64,000 nt of DNA from a virus. The stretch lies in the IMG/VR virus record IMGVR_UViG_3300021197_000868, positions 1-64,000 of that record; one strand, given 5' to 3'. This document shows positions 1-7,454 of this stretch, piece after piece (positions within the stretch are counted from its first letter, which is position 1; each line of letters starts with the position of its first letter). A program made the position numbers and the translations under genes. Below the pieces are notes generated by a model. That model searched no databases, was not told the DNA's origin, and saw only the letters and a program-made list of their open reading frames with translations.

Positions 1-152
1 TTGAAGTGCCTCAGTGCTTCCGACAAGTGAGGCATACCTTCGTATGCACCCCATTCTGATGTCGAAGCACTTGAACCAAACCTAGCAACTGCGCCCGCCT
101 TTCTTATCCATTCTTCTCTCTTTACTTTGTACATTGTATCTTCCATCTTCAT
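1..152 (-). CDS. Partial small protein at the left edge
   Basis: The gene starts at an ATG at 152 and runs off the left end of the window, so only about 50 residues are visible. Residues near the start are MKMEDTMYKVKREEWIRK. The start is supported by a GGAGG Shine-Dalgarno just upstream and by the ATGA overlap with the stop of the preceding gene. A TTAAAG promoter-like box lies about 21 bp upstream. The family is not recognised. It is the last visible member of the minus-strand early operon. Confidence 0.6.
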   Translation of the reverse strand, partial: MKMEDTMYKVKREEWIRKAGAVARFGSSASTSEWGAYEGMPHLSEALRHF

Positions 153-331
153 TCCTCCTCTTCTTCTGATGCTGCTTTAAGTAGTGAACCTTGATTCCAA
201 TAACTTGATGATGGCTTCGATGCACCAAAGAGTCTGTTGAGTTCACTCTTCAACTTAGTATTCTCAGCCTCTAGTCTCTTGATGTAAGCGAGTCTCAGTC
301 TTGCTATCTCTTCTATGGTTATCTCTCTCAT
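149..331 (-). CDS. Small coiled-coil protein, unknown function
   Basis: 60 residues. The central stretch (about residues 8-33, RLRLAYIKRLEAENTKLKSE) has heptad-like leucine spacing and would form a coiled coil; the end is SLLKAASEEEEE, an acidic tail. The start overlaps the stop of the gene before it by ATGA, and its own stop overlaps the next start. The last codons contain the early promoter element, so the coding end and the promoter of the next gene share DNA. No family recognised. Confidence 0.6.
   Translation of the reverse strand: MREITIEEIARLRLAYIKRLEAENTKLKSELNRLFGASKPSSSYWNQGSLLKAASEEEEE
173..188 (-). promoter_or_regulatory. Early promoter element, copy 1
   Basis: Exact TTCACTACTTAAAGCA, 21 bp upstream of the ATG at 152. 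The CTTAAAG core resembles an archaeal TATA box, which would place initiation close to the start codon. Confidence 0.6.
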
Positions 332-441
332 GCTTCAGCCAACTCCCAGTATATGTTTTCGTCAGTGGCATGTACTATCACTAGGTTAGGGTCATTACAT
401 GTACAAGATGACTTACACTTCTTATCAGTACCACATCTCAT
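328..441 (-). CDS. 37-residue cysteine-rich micro-protein
   Basis: Read directly from the minus strand: an ATG at 441 overlaps the stop of the zinc-ribbon gene before it (ATGA), and the stop overlaps the ATG at 331 (ATGA). The N-terminus is MRCGTDKKCKSSCTCNDPN, with four cysteines in 15 residues that could bind a metal. Exact fit between two genes with ATGA junctions on both sides is the main argument for reality. Function unknown. Confidence 0.55.
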   Translation of the reverse strand: MRCGTDKKCKSSCTCNDPNLVIVHATDENIYWELAEA

Positions 442-644
442 TCGCTCAACTCCTTTGCTTGGGTTAGTGTTAGTTCAAACTCACTGCTACTACCGCAACC
501 TTGACAGAACCACTTGTGACCTTCGTAGACATCAGGTAAGTTAGACATCCATTCATCATCCCAGTCCATGAGTATGATGTTTGTCCAGTGATAACTCTGT
601 GTGAACAAACAAGGCCCACACTCTCCTATCATCTCTTCAGTCAT
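438..644 (-). CDS. Small zinc-ribbon-like protein
   Basis: 68 residues. CGPC near residue 9 and CQGC near residue 48 form two CxxC knuckles about 36 residues apart, consistent with one zinc site. The start ATG at 644 overlaps the stop of the ArdC-like gene (ATGA), so translation is probably coupled. No specific family recognised. It may be a small nucleic-acid-binding or host-interaction protein of the early region; that is inference. Confidence 0.65.
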   Translation of the reverse strand: MTEEMIGECGPCLFTQSYHWTNIILMDWDDEWMSNLPDVYEGHKWFCQGCGSSSEFELTLTQAKELSE

Positions 645-1594
645 TCAGCATCACCTATTGAGTGCTTTACGATGAAGTCGGAAGCCTTCTGTGCTTCACC
701 AAAGGCAGCAGTCAAAGCCTTGTCTCTGTCCTTACATGCCTTGAGCCAGTGGTCAAGGTAAGCAAGACTGTTAGCATTCTCTTCCAGTACCTTAGATGGC
801 TCGAAGGAACCACCAAGTCGCATGACTGTAAACATACATGTTATCTCGGCGATTAACTCTTCAAAGGCATACATGGCATTACCGAAACTATTGCCTAGTG
901 GTCGGTCACATCGTTGTGGGTGTCCTGTACTGTGTGCTGCTTCGTGGAAGGCAGTCATCACTTCGCCCAGTGAGTCAGTAAAAGCATCATGAACTGGTAG
1001 ACGTATTAGGTCACCATTGAGTCTGTATGAAGCAGTGCTACCAACTCGCTCGATTTTTAGCGTGGGTTGACTAGCAGTATAGGTTTCAAAGTATGTCATC
1101 ATATCATGCTCAGGTACTGGTTGATGAGAGTCGCTCTCGTGAGGAGCCTTGTAGTCCTCGCACTGTTGAACACACCATACTTCGTACCAGCGTGTGACGT
1201 AACCATTACGAACTTCAGTCTCGCCTTTGTCATTCTCCTTCTCGTATGTGTTAGGCTTGAAGAACCGGATAGGTATTCCTGAACCAGTCTTCAGTCCCTT
1301 GATAGATAGCCCTGCTTCTATGAGTTGCTTGCGAGTACCGAAGCGCATGTCATCCCATCCTTCACTCAAAGCAGTGAACCATAGTCCCATGATGTTACCA
1401 CCACGATATGGTTTCTTACTCCTGAGATTCTGAGGCATACCCTTAGTACCACCAACCCAAGGTTTACGCCAAGGCATGTTGTTATTCCTGATACCATCTT
1501 CTATGGTATTGAACCATCGCTCTGCCATGTCAGCAGACTTCTGTTTACCATATGCTTTCTTCTGTTCTGTTGTCATCTTTGCCATTTTACTCAT
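641..1594 (-). CDS. ardC: ArdC-like antirestriction protein
   Basis: 317 residues. The N-terminal half matches the ArdC ssDNA-binding domain: a segment like 'AERWFNTIEDGIRNN..PWRKPW', then 'PYRGGNIMGLW' and 'KTGSGIPIRFF'. The C-terminal half is zincin-like, with FHEAAHSTGH near residues 213-222 giving the HExxH site and a downstream EELIAEI glutamate. ArdC proteins protect incoming DNA against restriction and are common on plasmids and phages. An open frame extends upstream, but the start at 1594 (MSKMAKMTTEQ) is preferred because the 16-bp early promoter element lies at 1611-1626 and would fall inside a longer gene. An ATG at 1585 is also possible. The stop overlaps the next gene by ATGA. 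Confidence 0.88.
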   Translation of the reverse strand: MSKMAKMTTEQKKAYGKQKSADMAERWFNTIEDGIRNNNMPWRKPWVGGTKGMPQNLRSKKPYRGGNIMGLWFTALSEGWDDMRFGTRKQLIEAGLSIKGLKTGSGIPIRFFKPNTYEKENDKGETEVRNGYVTRWYEVWCVQQCEDYKAPHESDSHQPVPEHDMMTYFETYTASQPTLKIERVGSTASYRLNGDLIRLPVHDAFTDSLGEVMTAFHEAAHSTGHPQRCDRPLGNSFGNAMYAFEELIAEITCMFTVMRLGGSFEPSKVLEENANSLAYLDHWLKACKDRDKALTAAFGEAQKASDFIVKHSIGDAE

Positions 1595-1883
1595 CCTCTT
1601 CTTTTGATTCTGCTTTAAGTAGTGAAGTCTCAGTGTCCTCTTTTTCTTCCTTTTGCATACTGTATACTTCATCTATAAGTTCAGTCTGCATCCTCACCTG
1701 TTCAATCAGTAAGACTTCTTCTGCTGGTGTGAGTTGTAGACCGTGACTTAGTTTAACTCTCATTATGAGTAAAGCCTTCCTCTCTTTCTTTAGGCTGCGT
1801 ACTTCTTCAAGTAAGTCTGTGTAGTCATCTACACATAACGCTGCATATGATTCAAGCATCTCTTCGTGGTTCATCTCTTTCAT
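1587..1883 (-). CDS. Small coiled-coil protein, unknown
   Basis: 98 residues, charged and predicted largely helical (for example LLEEVRSLKKERKALLIMR at about residues 24-42), with acidic ends. It ends in SLLKAESKEEDE; those codons contain the promoter element for ardC. It begins five bases after the stop of the gene upstream. No family recognised. Confidence 0.6.
   Translation of the reverse strand: MKEMNHEEMLESYAALCVDDYTDLLEEVRSLKKERKALLIMRVKLSHGLQLTPAEEVLLIEQVRMQTELIDEVYSMQKEEKEDTETSLLKAESKEEDE
1611..1626 (-). promoter_or_regulatory. Early promoter element, copy 2 (ardC)
   Basis: Exact TTCACTACTTAAAGCA, 17 bp upstream of the ArdC start at 1594. It argues against the longer upstream start of ardC. 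Confidence 0.6.
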
Positions 1884-1887
1884 TATA

Positions 1888-2310
1888 TCACCACAACTCC
1901 ATTACATGTTGACTGGTTCTCTTCAGTGCATTCACTTTGTTAGTGAAGGTTCCTTCACTAGGATGAACATCTCGTAACACCTTGTCTATGAAGATACCAT
2001 TCTCAAAGTCAGCATCTTCACCACTAGGTGTACCAACATACCATTCGTAGTTTCTTTGACTCACACCATTAGGCCCATACTCATTCAGTCTAGCCTTAGT
2101 GGTAACAGTACGCCAGCCACCATCATAGTAAGTCCAACCTAGTTTACTGATACGCATGATGAGATTACCGTGTAAGTATACAGTGTATTCATTACCACAC
2201 TCTTCGTACAACCTAGTATTATTTCCTATTGGCTTACCAGCATCTCTATCCCTAGCAGTGTCCATTAGTTCAGCACATCTGCTATGTGTTAGTAGTCCTG
2301 TTACCTTCAT
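1888..2310 (-). CDS. Conserved phage-type hypothetical protein
   Basis: 140 residues. The pattern RDRDAGKPIGNNTRLYE ... YTVYLHGN ... GGWRTVTTKARLNEY matches, from memory, small proteins scattered through phage genomes with a folded beta-rich core and no assigned function. The start ATG overlaps the stop of the upstream 51-residue gene by ATGA. Function unknown; its place among early genes suggests a host-takeover or DNA-metabolism role, which is only inference. Confidence 0.7.
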   Translation of the reverse strand: MKVTGLLTHSRCAELMDTARDRDAGKPIGNNTRLYEECGNEYTVYLHGNLIMRISKLGWTYYDGGWRTVTTKARLNEYGPNGVSQRNYEWYVGTPSGEDADFENGIFIDKVLRDVHPSEGTFTNKVNALKRTSQHVMELW

Positions 2311-2462
2311 TCTATCACACCCATAACTTTGGCTATGTCATCTAAGTATTCAGCACCTGACTTCTTCGCAGTGCCATCACCATATGCTTCCATTAGTATT
2401 TCATCTACTGCATCTGCACAGCCACAGCATTCTGTTGCTTGTTGTATTGTGTTGTTACTCAT
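2307..2462 (-). CDS. 51-residue micro-protein
   Basis: Read directly from the minus strand: start ATG at 2462 (MSNNTIQQATECCGCADAV), end in MGVIE followed by a stop that overlaps the next ATG (ATGA at 2310). The 16-bp promoter element lies at 2491-2506, 29 bp upstream. Three cysteines (CCGC) near residue 12 may bind a metal or form a disulfide. No family recognised. Confidence 0.6.
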   Translation of the reverse strand: MSNNTIQQATECCGCADAVDEILMEAYGDGTAKKSGAEYLDDIAKVMGVIE

Positions 2463-2673
2463 TGTTCTCACTGTCCTCTATTTTTGATGTTGCTTTAAGT
2501 AGTGAACTATTCAGTCCACTGTTTCTTTGACTAAAAGGTATGTATCTGATGTGGGTATGATTTGTATGTAGTATGCACTTGGCTGCTACTTTCTTAGCAT
2601 CACTTACATTGTTTGCTGATGCGTACAAGCGCCAGTTCACACCATCACTTGAGCCTTCTACTAACCACGACAT
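2455..2673 (-). CDS. Small hypothetical protein with YASANN-type fold
   Basis: 72 residues starting MSWLVEGSSDGVNWRLY. The N-terminal part looks like a short beta-rich domain (EGSSDGVNWRLYASANNVSD) followed by a helix and a C-terminal tail SLLKATSKIEDSENNE. Its 3' end overlaps the next gene by eight bases and carries the promoter element. Function unknown. Confidence 0.55.
   Translation of the reverse strand: MSWLVEGSSDGVNWRLYASANNVSDAKKVAAKCILHTNHTHIRYIPFSQRNSGLNSSLLKATSKIEDSENNE
2491..2506 (-). promoter_or_regulatory. Early promoter element, copy 3
   Basis: Exact TTCACTACTTAAAGCA, 29 bp upstream of the ATG at 2462. Confidence 0.6.
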
Positions 2674-2675
2674 AC

Positions 2676-2963
2676 TTACTCACCTGCCTCCCAAGCATCC
2701 TTGAACTCTTTCTGTTTTCTCCTCGTTTCTGCTCTATCCCATTCCATACGTTTAGATTTCAACTGATGCTTAGTCCTACAGGAGATACACTTCTTGAGAG
2801 TGGAGTGCTCATCATACATGGTATGAGGATTGAAGTAATACTTACACTCAGTGCATTGTCTGATTCTGTTTTCTTCTATTGCATCTACGTAGTCATCAAA
2901 GTTAAGGATGGTCATGAAAGTTTTTTTAACATGTATGTAAGGGAACTTCTTCTCTTCTCCCAT
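2676..2963 (-). CDS. Zinc-binding small protein
   Basis: 95 residues. CTECKYYF near residue 37 and CISC near residue 58 form two CxxC knuckles about 21 residues apart, followed by a basic helical tail (KHQLKSKRMEWDRAETRRKQ). This is the arrangement of small treble-clef or HNH-like recruitment proteins in phages, but no catalytic histidines of HNH type are obvious. It lies in the minus-strand operon two bases from its neighbours. Function unknown. Confidence 0.65.
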   Translation of the reverse strand: MGEEKKFPYIHVKKTFMTILNFDDYVDAIEENRIRQCTECKYYFNPHTMYDEHSTLKKCISCRTKHQLKSKRMEWDRAETRRKQKEFKDAWEAGE

Positions 2964-2965
2964 GC

Positions 2966-3256
2966 TTATTTCACTTCCTTGTGTTCGCTTGTTGTGTAGA
3001 GTGTGTATTGTTTGTAGAGGATTTTGATTGCCCCATATATTGTATCGCCATTTACGACATAGGGTTCCTCTTCTTCATCTAAGGTACTGTATGGGGCATG
3101 TGTTTTCATTATAGTATTGGTGAAGTCCTCCCATCCATCTTCTGTTACAAAGAAGTGAGTCACATCACCGAGGTAAGGTTCACCGTCTTGAGTAAGTGTG
3201 TGTACTCTAGTCACTCTTCTGCTAGTTGCATGTAGTATGTTGTCTGTCATGTTCAT
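2966..3256 (-). CDS. Hypothetical early protein
   Basis: 96 residues (MNMTDNILHATSRRVTRV). It has no motif I can name; composition is mixed alpha/beta with an acidic DEEEEP segment near residue 61. The start overlaps the preceding stop by ATGA, indicating coupled translation. Confidence 0.6.
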   Translation of the reverse strand: MNMTDNILHATSRRVTRVHTLTQDGEPYLGDVTHFFVTEDGWEDFTNTIMKTHAPYSTLDEEEEPYVVNGDTIYGAIKILYKQYTLYTTSEHKEVK

Positions 3257-3561
3257 TCCTCCGTGATTAGTTCTCTCTTTATCTCGCCAAGTTCAACCAT
3301 CAATACTTGGATTCTTATTTCATTTCTAGTGGTATTGTAGTTGTGTAGCATAGTCATTAGGTCATTGAGTTTCTTCTTGTGTGCTACAAGTTCTTCATGT
3401 GTGAGGCCTTGCTTGATAGTGGAAGAGCCTTCATCTTCACTGTGCCATTCGCATATGTTACATGAGGAGTACCAGTCTCCTCCGTACCAGTCTCCTCCGC
3501 CGGCTGGGTAGTGGTCGTATTTCTCGTTGCATCCTTCGCATATTCTATCTGTCATCTTCAT
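3253..3561 (-). CDS. Zinc-binding hypothetical protein
   Basis: 102 residues. CEGC near residue 8 and CNIC near residue 34 flank a Gly/Trp/Tyr-rich loop with a duplicated GGDWYGGDWY. This is followed by a helical C-terminal half. It is preceded by the early promoter element (3585-3600) and a GGAGAGGA Shine-Dalgarno. The six-residue duplication reflects a small in-frame tandem repeat around 3470-3500. Family not recognised. Confidence 0.65.
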   Translation of the reverse strand: MKMTDRICEGCNEKYDHYPAGGGDWYGGDWYSSCNICEWHSEDEGSSTIKQGLTHEELVAHKKKLNDLMTMLHNYNTTRNEIRIQVLMVELGEIKRELITEE

Positions 3562-3683
3562 TCCTCTCCTTCCTTTTCTGATGCTGCTTTAAGTAGTGAA
3601 CTACAACTTCGACATAGTGATTGACCTGATTGTATGAGATTGTGACACCTTGCCTCACTGCATAGTATAGTAGTGAACCTCAT
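3558..3683 (-). CDS. 41-residue zinc-finger micro-protein
   Basis: Read directly from the minus strand: ATG at 3683 overlaps the stop of the previous gene (ATGA), and the stop overlaps the ATG at 3561. The start is MRFTTILCSEARCHNL and the cysteines are spaced C-x4-C-x11-C-x2-C, so a small zinc site is plausible. The tail is SLLKAASEKEGEE; the 16-bp promoter element lies in its last third. Confidence 0.55.
   Translation of the reverse strand: MRFTTILCSEARCHNLIQSGQSLCRSCSSLLKAASEKEGEE
3585..3600 (-). promoter_or_regulatory. Early promoter element, copy 4
   Basis: Exact TTCACTACTTAAAGCA, 24 bp upstream of the ATG at 3561. A related sequence, TTCACTACTATACTA, lies about 80 bp further upstream at 3665-3679 and may be a second, weaker site. 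Confidence 0.6.
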
Positions 3684-3838
3684 TCCCCCACACTCCTAAA
3701 GTAAGGCACTCCATCCTCATCAACATCTAGTCTTTCAAGTAGTGCTATGGCATCTCTAACAGCATGGTAGTTCTCGTCTGAGTATACAGGGGTCGGTTGT
3801 CCGGCTGAGCCATAACGCAGTGTGTCTATGATTCTCAT
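3680..3838 (-). CDS. 52-residue hypothetical protein
   Basis: Start ATG at 3838, MRIIDTLRYGSAGQPTPVYS, ending in YFRSVGE. It begins nine bases after the stop of the SNF2 helicase gene and its stop overlaps the next ATG. A predicted helix (YHAVRDAIALLERLDV) is followed by a short beta hairpin. No family recognised. Confidence 0.55.
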   Translation of the reverse strand: MRIIDTLRYGSAGQPTPVYSDENYHAVRDAIALLERLDVDEDGVPYFRSVGE

Positions 3839-3846
3839 GACTGGAT

Positions 3847-6489
3847 TCAAGCCTTCACCCCCATGTTGTCCAGCATGGATGCTGGTAGTTGTCCATCATC
3901 AACCATCGCTCTGAGTAGTGCCTTGGCTATACCATCACGCTTGCCAACCTCTCCACCATCTAGGATTGCTGCTACTGTAGCACGCTTCTCTTCAACAACA
4001 GCATTGAACTTCTCGTCTATAGTCCCAGTGACTGATAGGTACAGTGCGTGTACTGTCTCAGCATCTTGACCGATACGATTGACACGGTCTTCGGCTTGCT
4101 CTTCCCAACCGGGAACCCATTCACGCTCAACAAACATGACAGTGTCAGCAGCAGTGAGGGTGAGTCCTTCCTTGGCTGCTATGGTAGAGCACACTAGGAA
4201 GGTGACATCACCATTTTGGAAACGCTCAACCGCACGCTGTCTGTGTTCAGGTGATACACTTCCATTGATGTAGTCAAGGGTGAGCATACCGAACTGCGCT
4301 TTGTCGTCCTTAGTAAACTTCCTGTACTCCTCACCGATAGCATCAGTCAACATCTCTTGCACATCACGGTGATGAGTGAAGATGATGAGTGGCTTACCAG
4401 TTGTCTTGTGGTAGTCCATAGCATGGCGAGCAGTAGCACCAACCTTCATGCGGCCAGCACGATGTCTCAAGTCAGTTAACATGTTGAGTACGAAGCCAGC
4501 AGGTAGACTGTTGTTAGCAAGGTGCATTTCATATTCCATAGCCCATGTCTTAGCAGCCTCACTGTACTCCTTCATCTCAGCCTTGGCAGGTACGACATCA
4601 ACTACCTGTCGTATCTTGTCAGGCAGGTCATCCATAACTTCCTTCTTCAGTCTACGGATAGCAACAGTACGAGTACGCTCATGCAACTCAGCCTCATTGG
4701 ATGAGCCACTGAAGTCCCAACCGAAACCATTGTGGTAACCATCACAGTAACGTTTTGCATAGGTGAAGAAGGATGAGAACTCTTCAGGTCTAAGCATGTT
4801 GAGTGTAGTGAAGAACTCATTAGGTCTGTTGGTGATAGCAGTACCGGACAGGGCAAGCACACTCTTTGCATTCTTGGCAACTGTAAGACTTGCATCTGTA
4901 CGCTGAGCCTTGTAGTTCTTCAGGTAGTGTGACTCATCAAAGATGACAGTGTTGAAACCATGTGCTAGTAAGTTGTCTCGCTGCCTAGACATAAGGTCGT
5001 AGTTGATTACAACTATGTCAGCGTCAGGTATGTCATCCTTACCAGTCCTGATAACATCAGCCTCGTATGTAGGAAGCCAAGCCTCTGCTTCTTTCAACCA
5101 GTTGAACTTGACATTCGCAGGGCACACCACTAGAACAGGGTGGTGCTCAGGATGGAGAGCAGTGTAGGCTAGGGCTTGGATAGTCTTACCCACACCCATG
5201 TCATCACCGATGAGTGCTTTACCATTAGCCAGTTCAGCAAAGCGAACCCCAACATATTGGAAGGGGTACAACTCCTTGCCCTTGGGGAAGACTTCGGCTA
5301 GTCTCTCACGCATCTCATCTATTCTCTCATCATCATGAAGAGTAGCAGCACTACTGATTGCTATGCGCTCAGCAGTATTGGATATGATGTCATCGAGTTG
5401 AGACAAAGCGCCGATAGCATTTGCTAGTTCAGGGTACACCTTGTCTAACCTACCCTTGACGAAGGCTGCTTGTGCTACTGGTACAGTCCAAACCTTACGC
5501 TGTCCATTCCACTTGCGACCCATGACTCCCTTGACTATTGCCATGACTTGACCACGCAGGTCATCATCATTCAACCAAGGCCACTTGAGAACCAGTGCAT
5601 CACCTTCGATGGTAGCCTCACACGCAGTGGACTGCTTCTTGGTAGTAGTCACACACTGAGACTTCAGTGCTGCTAGTTGCTCAGGTAAGTAACCACACCC
5701 AGTGAAGATAGCACACGCCTTGTCTATGAGAGCAGCCTCCATCTTCAGTGACCATGCCTTGAACTCAGGCTTCCATATACAACGCCCCTGTCCAACAAGC
5801 CCTGCCTTCAAAGCAGGGATAAGATTCTCATCATAAGGGAAGCGCATCAGTATACGCTTGCTAGTCTTAGGGTATCTTTTGTTGATGTCATTCCTCCCAT
5901 ACCATGTGTCCTCATAGACTTCAGCCTTGATGGTAAGTCTTGCTTTGCGAGCCGCTTGCCTACGAGCATCGGCTTCCTTCTTCTCAGTCAAGAACCTATC
6001 ATACATTGTAGCATAGAAGTCGAACACATCTTCAGGTACATCAGCAAGACCACGCTCATGTGCGACATGACCAAAGAGTTCTTTCTGTAAGTCTCCCCAT
6101 ACATCGGTATACTTCTTTACTTCATCCACATCTAGACCATCTCTTGCTTGCCTCATAGCAAGTCTCTCCATTGAACTGGTCATCGACTTGTGTATGGACA
6201 TGTACTCCACTGCTTCCTCGCCTTGCTTGGTCAGTCCATCTAGGAAGGCTTGACCTTCAGTAGGGTCAACACCTATGGACATGAGTAGTTGAGGAAGTTG
6301 AGTGTTCCTGTATGTCTGTAGTCTACTTGCTGCTTCAGCATACATGGTTTCATTCAGTGTACTGTGTAAGGTCTTGAAGAAGTTTGCATCAGCAGCATTG
6401 GGGCCGATGTCATCCTTCACTCCCTCATGGTGTACACCCATGAAGTTGTCCAGTAGTTCGCTCATCTGTTCTGTAGTTATCTCACTCAT
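3847..6489 (-). CDS. HARP/SMARCAL1-like SNF2 DNA-annealing helicase
   Basis: 880 residues. The C-terminal half is an SF2 Snf2-family motor: Walker A GDDMGVGKT near residue 430, Walker B-type DESH near 517, a motif III-like ALSGTAITNRP, and a helicase C domain ending in EDRVNRIGQ. Upstream of the motor are two HARP-like segments, 'ILMRFPYDENLIPALKAG..W.....AWSL' near 210-245 and a second 'LKWPWLNDDDLRGQVMAIV....KVWTV' near 300-340. HARP plus Snf2 is the architecture of SMARCAL1-type annealing helicases, which rewind ssDNA at stalled forks. The start at 6489 (MSEITTEQ) is chosen over 6495 because it gives an ATGA overlap with the preceding gene. It is probably used in viral replication fork repair or transcription. 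Confidence 0.88.
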   Translation of the reverse strand: MSEITTEQMSELLDNFMGVHHEGVKDDIGPNAADANFFKTLHSTLNETMYAEAASRLQTYRNTQLPQLLMSIGVDPTEGQAFLDGLTKQGEEAVEYMSIHKSMTSSMERLAMRQARDGLDVDEVKKYTDVWGDLQKELFGHVAHERGLADVPEDVFDFYATMYDRFLTEKKEADARRQAARKARLTIKAEVYEDTWYGRNDINKRYPKTSKRILMRFPYDENLIPALKAGLVGQGRCIWKPEFKAWSLKMEAALIDKACAIFTGCGYLPEQLAALKSQCVTTTKKQSTACEATIEGDALVLKWPWLNDDDLRGQVMAIVKGVMGRKWNGQRKVWTVPVAQAAFVKGRLDKVYPELANAIGALSQLDDIISNTAERIAISSAATLHDDERIDEMRERLAEVFPKGKELYPFQYVGVRFAELANGKALIGDDMGVGKTIQALAYTALHPEHHPVLVVCPANVKFNWLKEAEAWLPTYEADVIRTGKDDIPDADIVVINYDLMSRQRDNLLAHGFNTVIFDESHYLKNYKAQRTDASLTVAKNAKSVLALSGTAITNRPNEFFTTLNMLRPEEFSSFFTYAKRYCDGYHNGFGWDFSGSSNEAELHERTRTVAIRRLKKEVMDDLPDKIRQVVDVVPAKAEMKEYSEAAKTWAMEYEMHLANNSLPAGFVLNMLTDLRHRAGRMKVGATARHAMDYHKTTGKPLIIFTHHRDVQEMLTDAIGEEYRKFTKDDKAQFGMLTLDYINGSVSPEHRQRAVERFQNGDVTFLVCSTIAAKEGLTLTAADTVMFVEREWVPGWEEQAEDRVNRIGQDAETVHALYLSVTGTIDEKFNAVVEEKRATVAAILDGGEVGKRDGIAKALLRAMVDDGQLPASMLDNMGVKA

Positions 6490-6668
6490 TGGCATCCCTC
6501 TATTACTTCTTTCTCATGTGTAGTTCCAAACCTTTCATCGTGCATGGCTGCTATATGTATTGCACTTCTGTAGGAGATGTCTTCTTCCTCCACAGCCTCC
6601 ACAAGTTTCTCAGTCAGGCCAGTGATATATCCTATCACCCATATCATATCTTCTTCTAGTTTACTCAT
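6486..6668 (-). CDS. Small hypothetical protein upstream of the helicase
   Basis: 60 residues, MSKLEEDMIWVIGYITGL..., one amphipathic or weakly hydrophobic helix (residues 8-20) and an acidic centre. Both ends overlap neighbours by ATGA, so it is co-translated with the helicase. Function unknown. Confidence 0.55.
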   Translation of the reverse strand: MSKLEEDMIWVIGYITGLTEKLVEAVEEEDISYRSAIHIAAMHDERFGTTHEKEVIEGCQ

Positions 6669-6796
6669 TCAACCACCACCTGTATGTGTCTAACTTGGAA
6701 GCCATCTACTCTCATCACTTCAGCCCACTCAGGATGCTGAACTGTGTGCCATGTGTAACCCAGTGAGTCCACCCATTCATACACACTTAACTTCAT
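6665..6796 (-). CDS. 43-residue micro-protein
   Basis: Start ATG at 6796 overlaps the stop of the previous gene, and the stop overlaps the ATG at 6668 (ATGA at both ends). The protein begins MKLSVYEWVDSLGYTWHTV and ends in HIQVVVE. Small, beta-rich in appearance, unknown function. Confidence 0.5.
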   Translation of the reverse strand: MKLSVYEWVDSLGYTWHTVQHPEWAEVMRVDGFQVRHIQVVVE

Positions 6797-7083
6797 TCAA
6801 CCACTTCCTTTTGTGCAGTAGCAGTCGGATTCATACATGACAAGGGTATTGGTTCCCCAGTACATGTTATGTCATACTCCAAAGTCTCAGGTCTATAGGT
6901 TAGGGCATGTGTGTTACACACAGGTACTCCAAACTCCATAACATCTTCAGGGTCATCAGGGTTCATGACATGTATCACTGCTATGTTGGTAGCAGATGTG
7001 TGCTTCTCCTCATGGAAGTGGCAGTCAAAACATTCTGCTCCTTCTAGGTCATCATTGTCTGTGGTTGGTGGTTGGTTGCTCAT
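6793..7083 (-). CDS. Hypothetical protein, first gene of the helicase operon
   Basis: 96 residues (MSNQPPTTDNDDLEGAECF). CFDCHFHEEKH near residue 18 looks metal-binding (two Cys, three His) and two further cysteines lie downstream (VCNTH, TCTG), so a treble-clef-like zinc fold is possible. ATG at 7083 is preferred over an in-frame TTG three bases upstream. The early promoter element is at 7103-7118, and a 17-bp element shared with 18274-18290 lies further upstream. It heads the transcription unit that includes the helicase. Confidence 0.6.
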   Translation of the reverse strand: MSNQPPTTDNDDLEGAECFDCHFHEEKHTSATNIAVIHVMNPDDPEDVMEFGVPVCNTHALTYRPETLEYDITCTGEPIPLSCMNPTATAQKEVVE

Positions 7084-7102
7084 CAACCCTCAACTTTAAC
7101 TC

Positions 7103-7118
7103 TGCTTTAAGTAGTGAA
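7103..7118 (-). promoter_or_regulatory. Early promoter element, copy 5
   Basis: Exact copy of TTCACTACTTAAAGCA (coding-strand reading), 20 bp upstream of the ATG at 7083. It is not inside a gene here, which shows that the element exists independently of the coding sequence it overlaps elsewhere. Interpreted as BRE plus TATA (CTTAAAG). Confidence 0.65.
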
Positions 7119-7140
7119 GTCCTGAAACCGATGGACTGAG

Positions 7141-7157
7141 AAGTTGTAAAGGTTGTA
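7141..7157 (-). promoter_or_regulatory. 17-bp upstream element, copy A
   Basis: On the minus strand this reads TACAACCTTTACAACTT, about 58 bp upstream of the ATG at 7083. An identical copy in the same orientation relative to its gene lies at 18274-18290. Candidate binding site for an activator or repressor at the head of transcription units. Confidence 0.45.
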
Positions 7158-7454
7158 CGGGTTGTTGTGTATACTAATACAACTGTTGTCTAGGTTTCAC
7201 CCCCACCCCTTAGTTCATAGTAATATGTATGTAATATAGAATAATAACTATACTACCTATACAACACTAGGGGCTATGCTTCTACTCCTATATACGTATA
7301 ATATAATACGCATAGAATACGCAGGTCTGACTAGGGCTGGTCAAATCTCAGTGGCCTCACGGCTACGCTGTAGTTATATCAGGAGGGCTAGGGAGTCCAC
7401 GTCGCTCCGACATGTAGTAGTTATTTTCTAGGACTCAGGTCACTCGATAGGTAA

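Noticed and set aside
1594-1672. Longer ArdC with start at 1672
   Set aside because: The added N-terminus is antisense-free but translates the promoter element and the end of the upstream gene in another frame (KKKRTLRLHYLKQ), unlike ArdC proteins.
353-1746. Several plus-strand open frames of 60-130 codons in the left arm
   Set aside because: They lie antisense to well-supported minus-strand genes with Shine-Dalgarno sites and ATGA junctions, and have no ribosome sites.
7319-7440. Possible tRNA (GGTCAAATC near 7340)
   Set aside because: No cloverleaf with matching acceptor, anticodon and T arms could be drawn.
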